This document shows positions 5,765 to 13,583 of a DNA stretch of 23,032 bases, piece after piece; positions within the stretch are counted from its first letter, which is position 1, and every line of letters starts with the position of its first letter. The position numbers and the translations under genes were made by a program. This DNA comes from Deltaproteobacteria bacterium UBA5799 (GTDB lineage Bacteria; Desulfobacterota; GWC2-55-46): NCBI GenBank assembly GCA_002418185.1, contig DIDN01000090.1:1-23032 (forward strand). Direction: 5' to 3'. The notes under the pieces are model-generated. The model was given only the letters and a program-made list of their open reading frames with translations, did not search any database and had not been told where the DNA came from.

Positions 5765-8374
5765 TCACCGCCTCATCCTCCTCTTGAAGAGCTTCTCGAA
5801 CTCTACCGCTATGAAGACGACCGATGAAAGCGCGAGCGTTGCCGCAAGCTCAAATATCGTAAGCGGCTCTGTCTTGAATATCGGGTTGAGGAACGGCACG
5901 TATATGACCGCCATCTGGAGCCCGAACGTAAGGAGGGCCGCACCGAGAAGGGGCTTGTTCGAGAAAAACCCCATCGTGAAGAGCGACTCGGTATCGGACC
6001 TGATGGCCAGGACGTGCCCTATCTGGCTCAGGCACAGCACCGTAAATACCATCGTCTGCCACGGGGCCGCGCCGGTATTGATGCTCAAGGCCTGCGTGAG
6101 TATCGATATGCCGCCCATCAAGAGCCCCACCCAGATGATGTGCGCCCCGAGCCCCTGGGCGAAGATGCTCTCCTTCGGGTGCCTCGGCGGCCTCTTCATT
6201 ATGTCCTTTTCCGAGCGCTCCGCCGCGAGCGCGAGCCCCGGGAGGCCGTCGGTAACGAGGTTTATCCAGAGTATGTGTATGGGAAGGAGCGGGATGGGGA
6301 GGCCGAAGAAGGGCGCGAGGAATATGGTCCATATCTCGCCCGAGTTGCTTGTCATGGTGTATTTTATGAACTTCCTTATGTTGTCGAATATCCTCCTGCC
6401 GTCCCGCACCGATTTAACGATAGTCGCGAAGTTGTCGTCGGTCAAGACCATGTCAGAGGACTCCTTGGCGACGTCGGTGCCGGTTATGCCCATGGCGACC
6501 CCTATGTCGGCCCTCTTCAAGGCCGGCGCGTCGTTCACTCCGTCTCCGGTCATGGCCACGAACTCGCCCTTGTCCTGGAGCGCCCGGACTATCTTCAATT
6601 TCTGCTCGGGCGCAACCCGGGCGTAGACCCTTATGTCCTCCACCCGTCTTTCGAACTCGTCCATGGGGAGCTTTTCAAGCTCCCTGCCGGTCATTATGGA
6701 CTTGGCGTCGTCCCCGTCCACGAGGCCGAGCCTTTTCGCGATGACGCGCGCGGTTATCGGGTGGTCGCCAGTTATCATCACGGGCTTTATACCGGCGGTC
6801 TTGCAGTCCGCGATCGCCTCCCTGGCCTCGTCCCTCGGAGGGTCCATTATGCCCGCAAGACCGAGTATCGTCAGCCCGGCTTCCACCTCCTCGGCCTTGA
6901 GCTCGCCGGGGAGGCTCTCCCATTCCCTTTTCGCCGCGCAAAGGACACGGAGGCCGTCTGCGGCCATCCTGTCGCCCGCCCTCAAGAGCCCGGCCCTGTC
7001 AAGCGGCTTCCTGCCCTCGTCCGCGAGCATATCGACGGACCTTTCGAGCAGCACTTCGAGCGCGCCTTTTGTGATGCTCACGGCGCGGCCGTCCGGAAGT
7101 AGATGCACGGTCGTCATGGCCTTCCTTTCAGCGTCAAAGGGTATTTCATCCTTTCTCGGGTATTCCCTTTCGACCGCGTCCTTTTCAAAGCCGTGCTCTT
7201 TTGCGTAGTTGTAGAGCGATACCTCAGTGGGGTCGCCGATGACCCCGTCCGCGCCCTCGCGCGCGTCGTTATTTAGGGCGATGGCCCTCATGAACTCGAT
7301 GGATGCGTTCCCCGATGCCTCCTCGCCTGTCTTCCAGAGCCTCCCGCCTATGTAGGCCTCCTCGACCGCCATCATGTTCATGGTGAGGGTACCGGTCTTG
7401 TCCGAGCATATGTAGGTTATCGAGCCGAGGGTTTCGACCGCTGGGAGCTTCCTCACGAGGGCGTGCTGTCTGACGAGCCTCTTTGCGCCCAGGGCGAGCG
7501 AGATTGTAACGACCGCAGGAAGGGCCTCGGGTATCGCGGCCACCGCGAGCGAGATGGCCGTAAGGAGCATGAGGAGCGCAGGCTCCCCGCGGAGCATCCC
7601 GATGCCGAAGACCGCGGCAGAGATGAGCAAGACGGCAAAGGCGAGCTTCTGCCCGAAGCTCGCAAGACGTTTCTGAAGCGGCGTTTTGACCTCCTCGCCT
7701 TCCTGGATGAGAGAGGCGATCCTGCCTATTTCCGTCTCCGCGCCGGTTGCGGCCACGACCCCCTTGCCCCTGCCGTGGGTCACGGAGGTCCCGCTGTAGG
7801 CCATATTTTTCCTGTCGCCTATCGGGAGGTCTTTTTCGTGGAGAGCGCGGGTGTGCTTCTCCACGGGCGCGGACTCGCCCGTGAGCGCGGCCTCCTCGCA
7901 TAGGAACCGCGCCGCCTCGATGAGCCTCAAATCAGCCGGGACAATGTTCCCGGCCTCCAATACGACGATGTCCCCGGGGACGAGCATCGAGGCCGGGACC
8001 GCCACAGGCGCGCCGTCCCGCAGCACGAGCGCCGAGGGCGCGGCCATCTTCTTGAGCGCGGCTATCGCCTTCTCGGCCCTGTACTCCTGGACGAAGCCGA
8101 TAACCGCGTTCAGGGCGACTATGACTATTATGGCGATGGTATCGACGGGCTCGCCTATGAGCCCGGAGACGAGCGCAGCGGCAAGGAGGACGATTATCAT
8201 GAAGTCCTTGAACTGGTCGAGGAACATGGCGAGGACGGACCTCTTTTTCTTCTCCTCGAGGACGTTCGGCCCGTAGTCCTCGAGCCGGGTTGCGGCCTCC
8301 TCCTGCGTGAGCCCTTCAGTGGCGGAGCGGAGCTCGCCCAGGACTTCCTCGTATTCCCTAAGATGCCAGTTCAT
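5765..8374 (-). CDS. Cation-transporting P-type ATPase, calcium (SERCA/LMCA1) type
   Basis: An 869-residue P2A-type ATPase of the inner membrane that probably exports Ca2+ using ATP. Domains in order are an N-terminal cation-ATPase region with the LEDYGPN motif, M1-M2 (about 55-95), the actuator domain with TGES (165-168), M4 with PEALP (282-286), the phosphorylated D325 in DKTGTLT, the nucleotide domain with FDAERKAM (413-420), MITGDH (533-538), TGDGVNDAP (609-617), and M5-M10. N677 and E680 in M5 and N705 and D709 in M6 match calcium ligands of SERCA. The M8 position reads LCLSQIGH, so the site-I glutamate of SERCA is not obvious. The start has a GGAGG four bases before the ATG. Confidence 0.93.
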   Translation of the reverse strand: MNWHLREYEEVLGELRSATEGLTQEEAATRLEDYGPNVLEEKKKRSVLAMFLDQFKDFMIIVLLAAALVSGLIGEPVDTIAIIVIVALNAVIGFVQEYRAEKAIAALKKMAAPSALVLRDGAPVAVPASMLVPGDIVVLEAGNIVPADLRLIEAARFLCEEAALTGESAPVEKHTRALHEKDLPIGDRKNMAYSGTSVTHGRGKGVVAATGAETEIGRIASLIQEGEEVKTPLQKRLASFGQKLAFAVLLISAAVFGIGMLRGEPALLMLLTAISLAVAAIPEALPAVVTISLALGAKRLVRQHALVRKLPAVETLGSITYICSDKTGTLTMNMMAVEEAYIGGRLWKTGEEASGNASIEFMRAIALNNDAREGADGVIGDPTEVSLYNYAKEHGFEKDAVEREYPRKDEIPFDAERKAMTTVHLLPDGRAVSITKGALEVLLERSVDMLADEGRKPLDRAGLLRAGDRMAADGLRVLCAAKREWESLPGELKAEEVEAGLTILGLAGIMDPPRDEAREAIADCKTAGIKPVMITGDHPITARVIAKRLGLVDGDDAKSIMTGRELEKLPMDEFERRVEDIRVYARVAPEQKLKIVRALQDKGEFVAMTGDGVNDAPALKRADIGVAMGITGTDVAKESSDMVLTDDNFATIVKSVRDGRRIFDNIRKFIKYTMTSNSGEIWTIFLAPFFGLPIPLLPIHILWINLVTDGLPGLALAAERSEKDIMKRPPRHPKESIFAQGLGAHIIWVGLLMGGISILTQALSINTGAAPWQTMVFTVLCLSQIGHVLAIRSDTESLFTMGFFSNKPLLGAALLTFGLQMAVIYVPFLNPIFKTEPLTIFELAATLALSSVVFIAVEFEKLFKRRMRR

Positions 8375-8681
8375 CGTTCCTCCAGCGCTTACGCGTTCTT
8401 TTTCGGGTATGCAAGGCAGAATACAGAAATGCTTTCTTGTTTTCGGGAAGCGGGTAAACGGGGCGTCCCTCCGGGAAAAGGGCGCCTGGAGGGTTTAGAG
8501 CGGCCGTGGCACGGATGTATTTGAAAAAAATAGCAAAAACCCCGGGGCAAGTCAAGGCGCGCCGGGTTTTGCAGATTGAAAACCCGCCCTTTTTCATACT
8601 ATAATCAATGGAATCCAGGGATGGTCCTTGCATGGCCAGGCGCCCGGGTTTTCACGAAATTCAAATTCCCCCTTAAGGCGT
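8375..8681. other. Divergent intergenic region between the ATPase and LPS genes
   Basis: About 300 bases without a supported gene. It holds the ATPase ribosome site, a GC-rich inverted repeat (CCCTCC 8467-8472 with GGAGGG 8488-8493), an A-rich stretch around 8521-8540, and the plus-strand promoter at 8576-8605. No convincing minus-strand promoter for the ATPase was recognised. Confidence 0.6.
8576..8605 (+). promoter_or_regulatory. Promoter of the heptosyltransferase (LPS core) operon
   Basis: TTGAAA (8576-8581) and a perfect TATAAT (8600-8605) are spaced by 18 bases. Transcription would start near 8612, giving a leader of about 70 bases to ATG 8682. It is the only clear promoter seen before the cluster of ATGA-linked genes downstream. 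Confidence 0.7.
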
Positions 8682-9713
8682 ATGCGCAAGGAAAGCGGAA
8701 AGAATATCATCGTAAGGGTGCCGAACTGGATAGGCGACGCGGTCATGTGCCTCCCGGCCCTGGACGCCTTGAAGCGCCTTTTCCCTTCCTCAATGATAGC
8801 CGTACTCGCCAAACCGAAGGTCGTCCCAATATTCGAGAACAACCCGGCTATTTCGGAAATACTCGAGTACGGCGGGAAAAAGGGCGGCATACTTGAAAAA
8901 ATAAATATCTCCTCGGAGCTTAAGGCCAGGGGGTTCGATACGGCGGTACTTTTCCAGAACGCCTTTGAGGCCGCTTTCATCTCCTTCCTCTCAAGGATAC
9001 CCGAGCGGGCCGGCTATGCAAGGGACCTGAGGTCGGCCTTCCTCACGAAGGCGGTCCCGGTGACCACGGAGATTAAAAAAAAGCACCATGTATTTTACTA
9101 CCTGAACCTCATAGAGGCGCTCGGGGGCTCGATAGATGGAAAGGAAACTCCGGTGCCCAGGCTGTACATAAGCGATGGAGAGGCGAGCTGGGCAAGGGAG
9201 TTCCTCGTAAAAGAGGGGCTCTCGGGCCGCCCCCTTTTCGGCGGAGCGCCGGGCGCGAGCTACGGCCCGGCAAAGATGTGGCCCCCTGAAAGGTTCGCCT
9301 CTGTCCTCAGGGAGCTTGCAGGGGCCCGGAAAGGCGCTGCCCTCGTCTTCGGCGGCCCGGACGACAAGGCGGCGTGCGGCGCTCTCAAGGGGGCGTTCCC
9401 CGATGCGGTGGACCTTTCGGGAGCGCTGACCCTCAGGCAGTCAATGGCGCTCATGTCGCTCCTCGACGCCTTCATAACCAACGACTCGGGGCCCATGCAC
9501 ATCGCGGCCGCCCTGGGCGTGCCCACGGTAGCCATATTCGGCTCGACCGACGCAACCCTTACCGGGCCGCTCGGAAAGAAAACGGCGGTCGTCGGAAAGG
9601 AAATGGAATGCAGCCCCTGCTTTGAAAGGGAGTGCAGGCTCGGACACTACAAGTGCCTGAGGGACATAGGAACGGACGAGGTACTCAGGGCGGTTAAGGG
9701 GTTGCTTGCATGA
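8682..9713 (+). CDS. waaF: ADP-heptose:LPS heptosyltransferase (WaaF-like, GT9)
   Basis: A GT9 family heptosyltransferase of 343 residues that adds L-glycero-D-manno-heptose to the inner LPS core at the cytoplasmic face of the inner membrane. IIVRVPNWIGDAVM (9-22) is the WaaF-type N-terminal strand and loop. The C-terminal half has NDSGPMHIAAALGVPTVAIFG, the ADP-heptose binding region, followed by the conserved CSPCF-x-REC motif near the end. The frame is open back to a TTG at 8628. ATG 8682 is preferred because the first Rossmann strand should lie within about ten residues of the start and an AAGG lies just upstream. The stop overlaps gmhB as ATGA. An A8 tract lies at 9075-9082. Confidence 0.92.
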   Translation: MRKESGKNIIVRVPNWIGDAVMCLPALDALKRLFPSSMIAVLAKPKVVPIFENNPAISEILEYGGKKGGILEKINISSELKARGFDTAVLFQNAFEAAFISFLSRIPERAGYARDLRSAFLTKAVPVTTEIKKKHHVFYYLNLIEALGGSIDGKETPVPRLYISDGEASWAREFLVKEGLSGRPLFGGAPGASYGPAKMWPPERFASVLRELAGARKGAALVFGGPDDKAACGALKGAFPDAVDLSGALTLRQSMALMSLLDAFITNDSGPMHIAAALGVPTVAIFGSTDATLTGPLGKKTAVVGKEMECSPCFERECRLGHYKCLRDIGTDEVLRAVKGLLA

Positions 9714-10270
9714 AAAAAACGGCCGGGACCGTCTTCCTGGACAGGGACGGGACCATAAACGAGGACGTGGGCTATCTTTCCGACCCGGACGGCCTTGTCC
9801 TCATTGAGGGCGCGACAAAGGCCATAAGGCTCCTTAACGAGCGCGCTCTCAAGATAATAGTCTTGAGCAACCAGTCGGGCGTGGGCAGGGGCTATTACAC
9901 CGACGCCCAGGTTGACGACGTGAACCGGAGGCTCATGGAGCTTCTCGGCAAGGAAGGGGCCAAGATCGACGGCGTCTATTACTGCAACCACCACCCCGAC
10001 ATAGACTGCCAGTGCAGGAAGCCACTGCCGGGCCTTGTCGAACTCGCGGCCCTGGAGCATGAGATCGACTCGAAAAAGGCCTACATGGTCGGCGACAAGG
10101 CCTCTGATGTCGGTCTTGCCAGGAATATCGGCGCAAAGGGAATACTCGTCCTTACGGGCAAGGGCGCGAGCGAGATCGAGGGCATGGAGGAAGCCCCGGA
10201 CTTCATAGCAAAGGACTTGCTCGATGCCGCGGCCTGGATAATCGCCGACCTTGAGCGGTCTCCCTTATGA
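9710..10270 (+). CDS. gmhB: D-glycero-beta-D-manno-heptose 1,7-bisphosphate 7-phosphatase
   Basis: GmhB removes the 7-phosphate from heptose 1,7-bisphosphate on the route to ADP-heptose, the donor for the flanking heptosyltransferases. It is a 186-residue HAD-family phosphatase. The nucleophile motif FLDRDGTIN (9-17) gives D11 and D13, SNQSGVGRG (53-61) is the family's second motif, a zinc-binding loop comprises C92, H94, C100 and C102, and VGDKASD (127-133) supplies the acidic metal site. ATGA overlaps on both sides (9710-9713 and 10267-10270) indicate translational coupling. gmhA, hldE and hldD are not in the window. Confidence 0.95.
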   Translation: MKKTAGTVFLDRDGTINEDVGYLSDPDGLVLIEGATKAIRLLNERALKIIVLSNQSGVGRGYYTDAQVDDVNRRLMELLGKEGAKIDGVYYCNHHPDIDCQCRKPLPGLVELAALEHEIDSKKAYMVGDKASDVGLARNIGAKGILVLTGKGASEIEGMEEAPDFIAKDLLDAAAWIIADLERSPL

Positions 10271-11280
10271 AGGTCCTCATAATAAAATTATCTTCCATCG
10301 GGGACGTCGTGCACACGCTCCCTGCCCTTGATGCCCTGAGAAAGGGTTTCAGTGCAAAGGGCGTAAAGGCCAGGATAGACTGGCTCGTCGAGGAGGCCGC
10401 AAGCGGCATCCTCGAAGGGCACCCACTCATAGACGAGGTTATAACGGTAAGGCGCGGCTGGCTGCGGAACCTCAGGGGAAACCTCCGTACAGCCAGGCGC
10501 TTAAGGGAGCGGGGCTATGATATCGCCATCGATTTCCAGGGGCTCCTTAAAAGCGGCGTCTGGGTATACCTCGCCGGCGCGAAGAGGAGGGTCGGCTTTT
10601 CCAATTCGCGCGAGTTGAGCCATATATTCCTGAACGAAAAGCTCCCTGCCTACGATCCTGAAAAGCACGCGGTCGACAGGTACCTGGACCTTGCAAGGCA
10701 TGTCGTTGGGGTGGGGTGGCCTGTGGACGCCCCTGCATTCGCCCTCGGCCTGGGAGGGGCAGAGAAGTCGGTAAGGGAAAAGCTCGATAGAAATGGGGTG
10801 AAAAGCCCTTTTTTCGTCATGGTGGCCAGGGCGAGGTGGGCAACCAAGCTCTGGAACGACGACAGCTTCGTTGAGCTTGCCAGGAGGATAGCGGCGGAGA
10901 AGGGACTCCGGCCCGTGCTCACAGGCGGGCCTTCGGACGCACCCGGTCTTTCAGCCATGGCCCGGGCCATAGGGAACGGCGCAATAAGCATTGCGGGGGA
11001 GACGGACTTGAAGGAGCTTACGGCCCTTATGAAGCTGTCCAGGTTCGTCGTGACGCTTGACTCCGGCCCCATGCACATAGCGGCAGCGGCAGGGGCGCGC
11101 GTTATAGCCCTATTCGGGCCGACCGCGCCCTGGAGGACCGGGCCTTACGGAGATGGACACATAATCGTAAGGAAGGGTATGGATTGCAGCCCCTGTTTCA
11201 AAAAGCGTTGCAGGGACCCGAGGTGCATGTCGCTAATATCGGTCGACGAGGTCATGGAGGCAGTAAACTCCTTAAAGTAA
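10267..11280 (+). CDS. waaC: ADP-heptose:LPS heptosyltransferase I-type (WaaC-like, GT9)
   Basis: A second GT9 enzyme, 337 residues. It starts MKVLIIKLSSIGDVVHTLPALDAL, the typical WaaC N-terminus with SSIGD at 9-13, so it probably adds the first heptose to Kdo2-lipid A. The C-terminal half has TLDSGPMHIAAAAG, ALFGPTAPWRTGPYG, and a CSPCFKKRC motif shared with the WaaF-like protein. Assignment as heptosyltransferase I rather than II or III rests on resemblance only. The start ATG overlaps the gmhB stop as ATGA, so the three genes form one unit. Confidence 0.92.
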   Translation: MKVLIIKLSSIGDVVHTLPALDALRKGFSAKGVKARIDWLVEEAASGILEGHPLIDEVITVRRGWLRNLRGNLRTARRLRERGYDIAIDFQGLLKSGVWVYLAGAKRRVGFSNSRELSHIFLNEKLPAYDPEKHAVDRYLDLARHVVGVGWPVDAPAFALGLGGAEKSVREKLDRNGVKSPFFVMVARARWATKLWNDDSFVELARRIAAEKGLRPVLTGGPSDAPGLSAMARAIGNGAISIAGETDLKELTALMKLSRFVVTLDSGPMHIAAAAGARVIALFGPTAPWRTGPYGDGHIIVRKGMDCSPCFKKRCRDPRCMSLISVDEVMEAVNSLK

Positions 11281-11305
11281 ACCGCGGGCCTGAGGCGGAG
11301 AAAAG

Positions 11306-11893
11306 ATGGACTACATAGCGGGACTCGATATCCGCCTCTTCCGGCTGATGAACACGGCCTGGACTTCCCCGGCCCTCGACCCGGTCATGGTCTACGCGAC
11401 CGAGCGGTTGAACTTCATCGGGATGATGATAGCGGGCTCGGCGCTCGTCTGGATACTGGGCGGAAGGCGCGATTTCCGGGGGCTACTAATCCTCCCCGCG
11501 GCCGTGCTCGCCGGCGAGGCCGCGGCGACCCTTTTGAAGCTCGCCTTCATGAGGCCACGGCCGTGCCAGGTCCTTGAAGGCGCGCGTGTGCTGGTTGAAT
11601 GCAGCCCCTTTTACTCCATGCCTTCCGGGCACGCGACCTCGGCCTTCGCGGCCATGGTCTTTCTATCGGCAAGGCACAGGAGGCTTCTGCCCCTCTTTTT
11701 GGCGGTTGCCGCGTTTGTGGCTTACACCCGGCCCTATGTGGGCCTTCATTACCCGGCTGACATCGCCGCGGGCGCTCTCCTCGGGACTGTCGTCGCGCTC
11801 ATTGCAATTAGTGTTGAAAAGAGGTTTTTCGGAGGCACTGCCCGGGCCGGAAAGGGGAGCGAGCAAGGCCGGGGTGAGGAAAAGGCGTTCTGA
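11306..11893 (+). CDS. PAP2-superfamily membrane phosphatase
   Basis: A 195-residue integral membrane phosphatase of the type-2 phosphatidic acid phosphatase superfamily. The three-part signature is complete: K78-x6-R85-P86 (KLAFMRPRP), PSGH at 106-109, and R142-x5-H148-x3-D152 (TRPYVGLHYPAD). About five hydrophobic segments surround these. Superfamily members act on undecaprenyl diphosphate, lipid A phosphates or phosphatidylglycerol phosphate. Sitting 25 bases after waaC in an LPS unit, undecaprenyl-diphosphate recycling or lipid A dephosphorylation are the likeliest roles, but sequence alone does not decide. The C-terminal 20 residues are a charged, Gly/Glu-rich tail. Confidence 0.9.
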   Translation: MDYIAGLDIRLFRLMNTAWTSPALDPVMVYATERLNFIGMMIAGSALVWILGGRRDFRGLLILPAAVLAGEAAATLLKLAFMRPRPCQVLEGARVLVECSPFYSMPSGHATSAFAAMVFLSARHRRLLPLFLAVAAFVAYTRPYVGLHYPADIAAGALLGTVVALIAISVEKRFFGGTARAGKGSEQGRGEEKAF

Positions 11894-11988
11894 AGGCGGG
11901 GCTTCAGGCCAGCCGCGCCAATACTCTGGAATAATGGTCCCGGAAAGGTTACAATCTTGAGGTTTTCCCGGAAAGGCGGCACAGGAAT

Positions 11989-12954
11989 ATGAAAAACATC
12001 ATAACGACACTTGTCAAGGTCTGCGTAAGCGGGGTCATAATGTATGTGCTCTTCCGCAACCTCGACCTTGACGCGCTCTGGGAGACCTTCGCCTCGGTGA
12101 ACCCGCTCTCGGTCGCCTTCGTGGCGTTCGTCTTCCTGTCGGTCCAGGCCATAGCCAGTTACAGGTGGTCCGTGATACTCAGGAAGGACGTGCGCGTCCC
12201 CTACTCAAGGCTCCTTTCCATTTATTTCATCGGCCTCTTCTTCAATAATTTCCTGCCCACAATGGTCGGCGGCGACCTTATCAAGGGCTACTACCTGTAC
12301 AAGCATTCGAGGAAGGGCGACGTCGCGCTCGCCTCGATATTCATGGACAGGTACGCGGGTTTTACCGCGCTCATGTGCATAACGGCGCTGGCCCTCATCC
12401 CCGGGTACCCGCTCATAGCAGGGACGGGCCTCCCGGGCTTTTTCGTGCTCCTCATCGGCGGCTTCGTGTTCATGAGCATGGTCATCTGGATAGGGCCGTT
12501 ACATTCCTGGGCGATGCGCATCCTGAATAAGGTCCATTTTTACGGCATAAACAAGAAGATAGACACCTTCTACAAGGTGCTCATGAGCTACAAGAGCCAT
12601 TACGGCATACTCTACCGGATATTCGCCTGCTCGGTCGTGATACAGGGAGGGGTGATAATAGGCTACTATGTGCTCGGCTCCGGGCTCGGCATGGAAGTGC
12701 CCGTGGGCTATTACTTCCTCTTTATCCCCCTGACGACCGCGATCTCCATGCTCCCGATTTCGCTCTCCGGGCTCGGCATCAGGGAGGGCGCGTTCATATT
12801 CCTGTTCACGATGATAGGCGCATCGAAGGAGCAGGCCATCGCCCTTTCGCTCCTCTGGTTCGCGACAGGGGTCTTCGTAAGCATCATAGGAGGCGTCGAG
12901 TACGTGAGGATGGGCGGCAGGAAGGCCGTAGAGGAAGGCATGGCCCGCAAATAA
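11989..12954 (+). CDS. UPF0104 / lysylphosphatidylglycerol synthase TM-region membrane protein (possible lipid-glycan flippase)
   Basis: A 321-residue polytopic inner-membrane protein of the UPF0104/YbhN family, resembling the membrane domain of lysylphosphatidylglycerol synthase (MprF) without its synthase domain. Family motifs are NNFLPTMVGGDLIKGY (86-101), the DRYAG segment (120-124) and SLSGLGIREG (248-257). About eight hydrophobic segments are visible. Relatives sit in many lipid and glycan loci, and MprF's membrane part moves a lipid across the bilayer, so transport of a lipid or lipid-linked glycan is plausible but unproven. A -10-like TACAAT lies at 11950-11955 in the 95-base gap upstream, with a repeated CCCGGAAAGG (11939-11948 and 11968-11977). 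A separate promoter there is possible. Confidence 0.85.
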   Translation: MKNIITTLVKVCVSGVIMYVLFRNLDLDALWETFASVNPLSVAFVAFVFLSVQAIASYRWSVILRKDVRVPYSRLLSIYFIGLFFNNFLPTMVGGDLIKGYYLYKHSRKGDVALASIFMDRYAGFTALMCITALALIPGYPLIAGTGLPGFFVLLIGGFVFMSMVIWIGPLHSWAMRILNKVHFYGINKKIDTFYKVLMSYKSHYGILYRIFACSVVIQGGVIIGYYVLGSGLGMEVPVGYYFLFIPLTTAISMLPISLSGLGIREGAFIFLFTMIGASKEQAIALSLLWFATGVFVSIIGGVEYVRMGGRKAVEEGMARK

Positions 12955-13000
12955 TCGAGGGCCTTTCAGGTGCCCCATAACCAATTCACGGAGGTGATTA

Positions 13001-13171
13001 ATGGCGATAGACAAGGAGCTTCTCGATATCCTTGCGTGCCCGAAGTGCAAGGGCGGCATAAAGCTGAACGAAAGGAAGGACGGGCTTGTCTGCGAAAAGT
13101 GCAGGCTCGTCTATCCGATAAAGGACGATATCCCCGTGATGCTCGTCGACGAGGCCTCGCCGCTCGGGTGA
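13001..13171 (+). CDS. Trm112-family zinc-ribbon protein
   Basis: A 56-residue protein of the Trm112/UPF0434 (YcaR) family. It starts MAIDKELLDILACPKC. Two CPKC/CEKC-type knuckles (C13, C16 and C31, C34) form a zinc ribbon, and VYPIKDDIPVML (37-48) is the family's conserved ending. A perfect GGAGGTG ribosome site lies seven bases before the ATG. In eukaryotes and archaea, Trm112 is an activating partner of several methyltransferases. The role of short bacterial forms is less clear, though E. coli ycaR sits between lpxK and kdsB in an LPS locus, as this gene does here. It lies 46 bases after the membrane protein gene and probably ends that operon. Confidence 0.9.
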   Translation: MAIDKELLDILACPKCKGGIKLNERKDGLVCEKCRLVYPIKDDIPVMLVDEASPLG

Positions 13172-13583
13172 GGGGGCCCGCGGAATGACCTCTGAGTCAC
13201 GCGGCAGTATTCAGGCACAGCTGGGCTTCCACGGGAGGACTTGATTTTTACGGACCCGCCTGATATGAATACCTGAGTAGGCGGTATTCGGAAGTATGGA
13301 CCACGCACCGGGTCGCTGCATCCATCTCCTTCGCGGGGTTCAAAAATAAGGGCCGAGGCCGCACTACATCGGCTTCGACGAATTAGAGCACTGCTGGGCG
13401 TCAAAGGACTGTAAAACAGCTAGACACCCCCTGGCAATATATCCCGGAGCGTCGGGCGGGACGGATATTCTCCGATGGCTCCGGGGCATAGGCTTGCCTG
13501 CCACCGATTCGCCCCAGCCTGTAAAAACCCTGGCAGTTCATCGCCGTACTTTCAGGATCAACCCTTTTCAGGCAGAGAAATCA
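13172..13583 (+). other. 412-base non-coding region upstream of the Wzi gene
   Basis: No convincing gene on either strand. The wzi frame is open back to a TAA near 13349, but without an ATG or GTG and without family-like sequence. Three mutually complementary segments lie at 13207-13216 (GTATTCAGGC), 13258-13273 (ending GAATACC) and 13283-13289 (GGTATTC). GAATACC/GGTATTC form a perfect 7-base stem with a 9-base loop, and the middle segment can pair instead with the first. No terminator-like T-run follows. No known riboswitch was recognised. Confidence 0.5.

Noticed and set aside
5784..7208. Long plus-strand open frames (280, 362 and 191 residues) opposite the P-type ATPase.
   Set aside because: They are antisense shadows of a clear, full-length ATPase gene. 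Their translations show no domain and no ribosome sites.
8467..8493. CCCTCC/GGAGGG inverted repeat upstream of the ATPase gene as a terminator or operator.
   Set aside because: The six-base stem with a long loop has no T-run on either strand. The evidence is insufficient for a regulatory call.
11939..11977. Direct repeat CCCGGAAAGG (11939-11948 and 11968-11977) before the UPF0104 gene.
   Set aside because: Too short and simple to assign as an operator. It resembles ribosome-site-like G/A-rich sequence.
13185..13244. A 19-codon ORF from ATG 13185 in the gap before wzi.
   Set aside because: There is no good ribosome site and no recognisable sequence. Not supported as a gene.
13185..13320. Possible c-di-GMP (GEMM) riboswitch upstream of wzi, suggested by a GTCACGC-like segment.
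   Set aside because: The conserved GEMM core (the CACAGGGCAAACC and GGGACGCAAAGCC segments) is not present.
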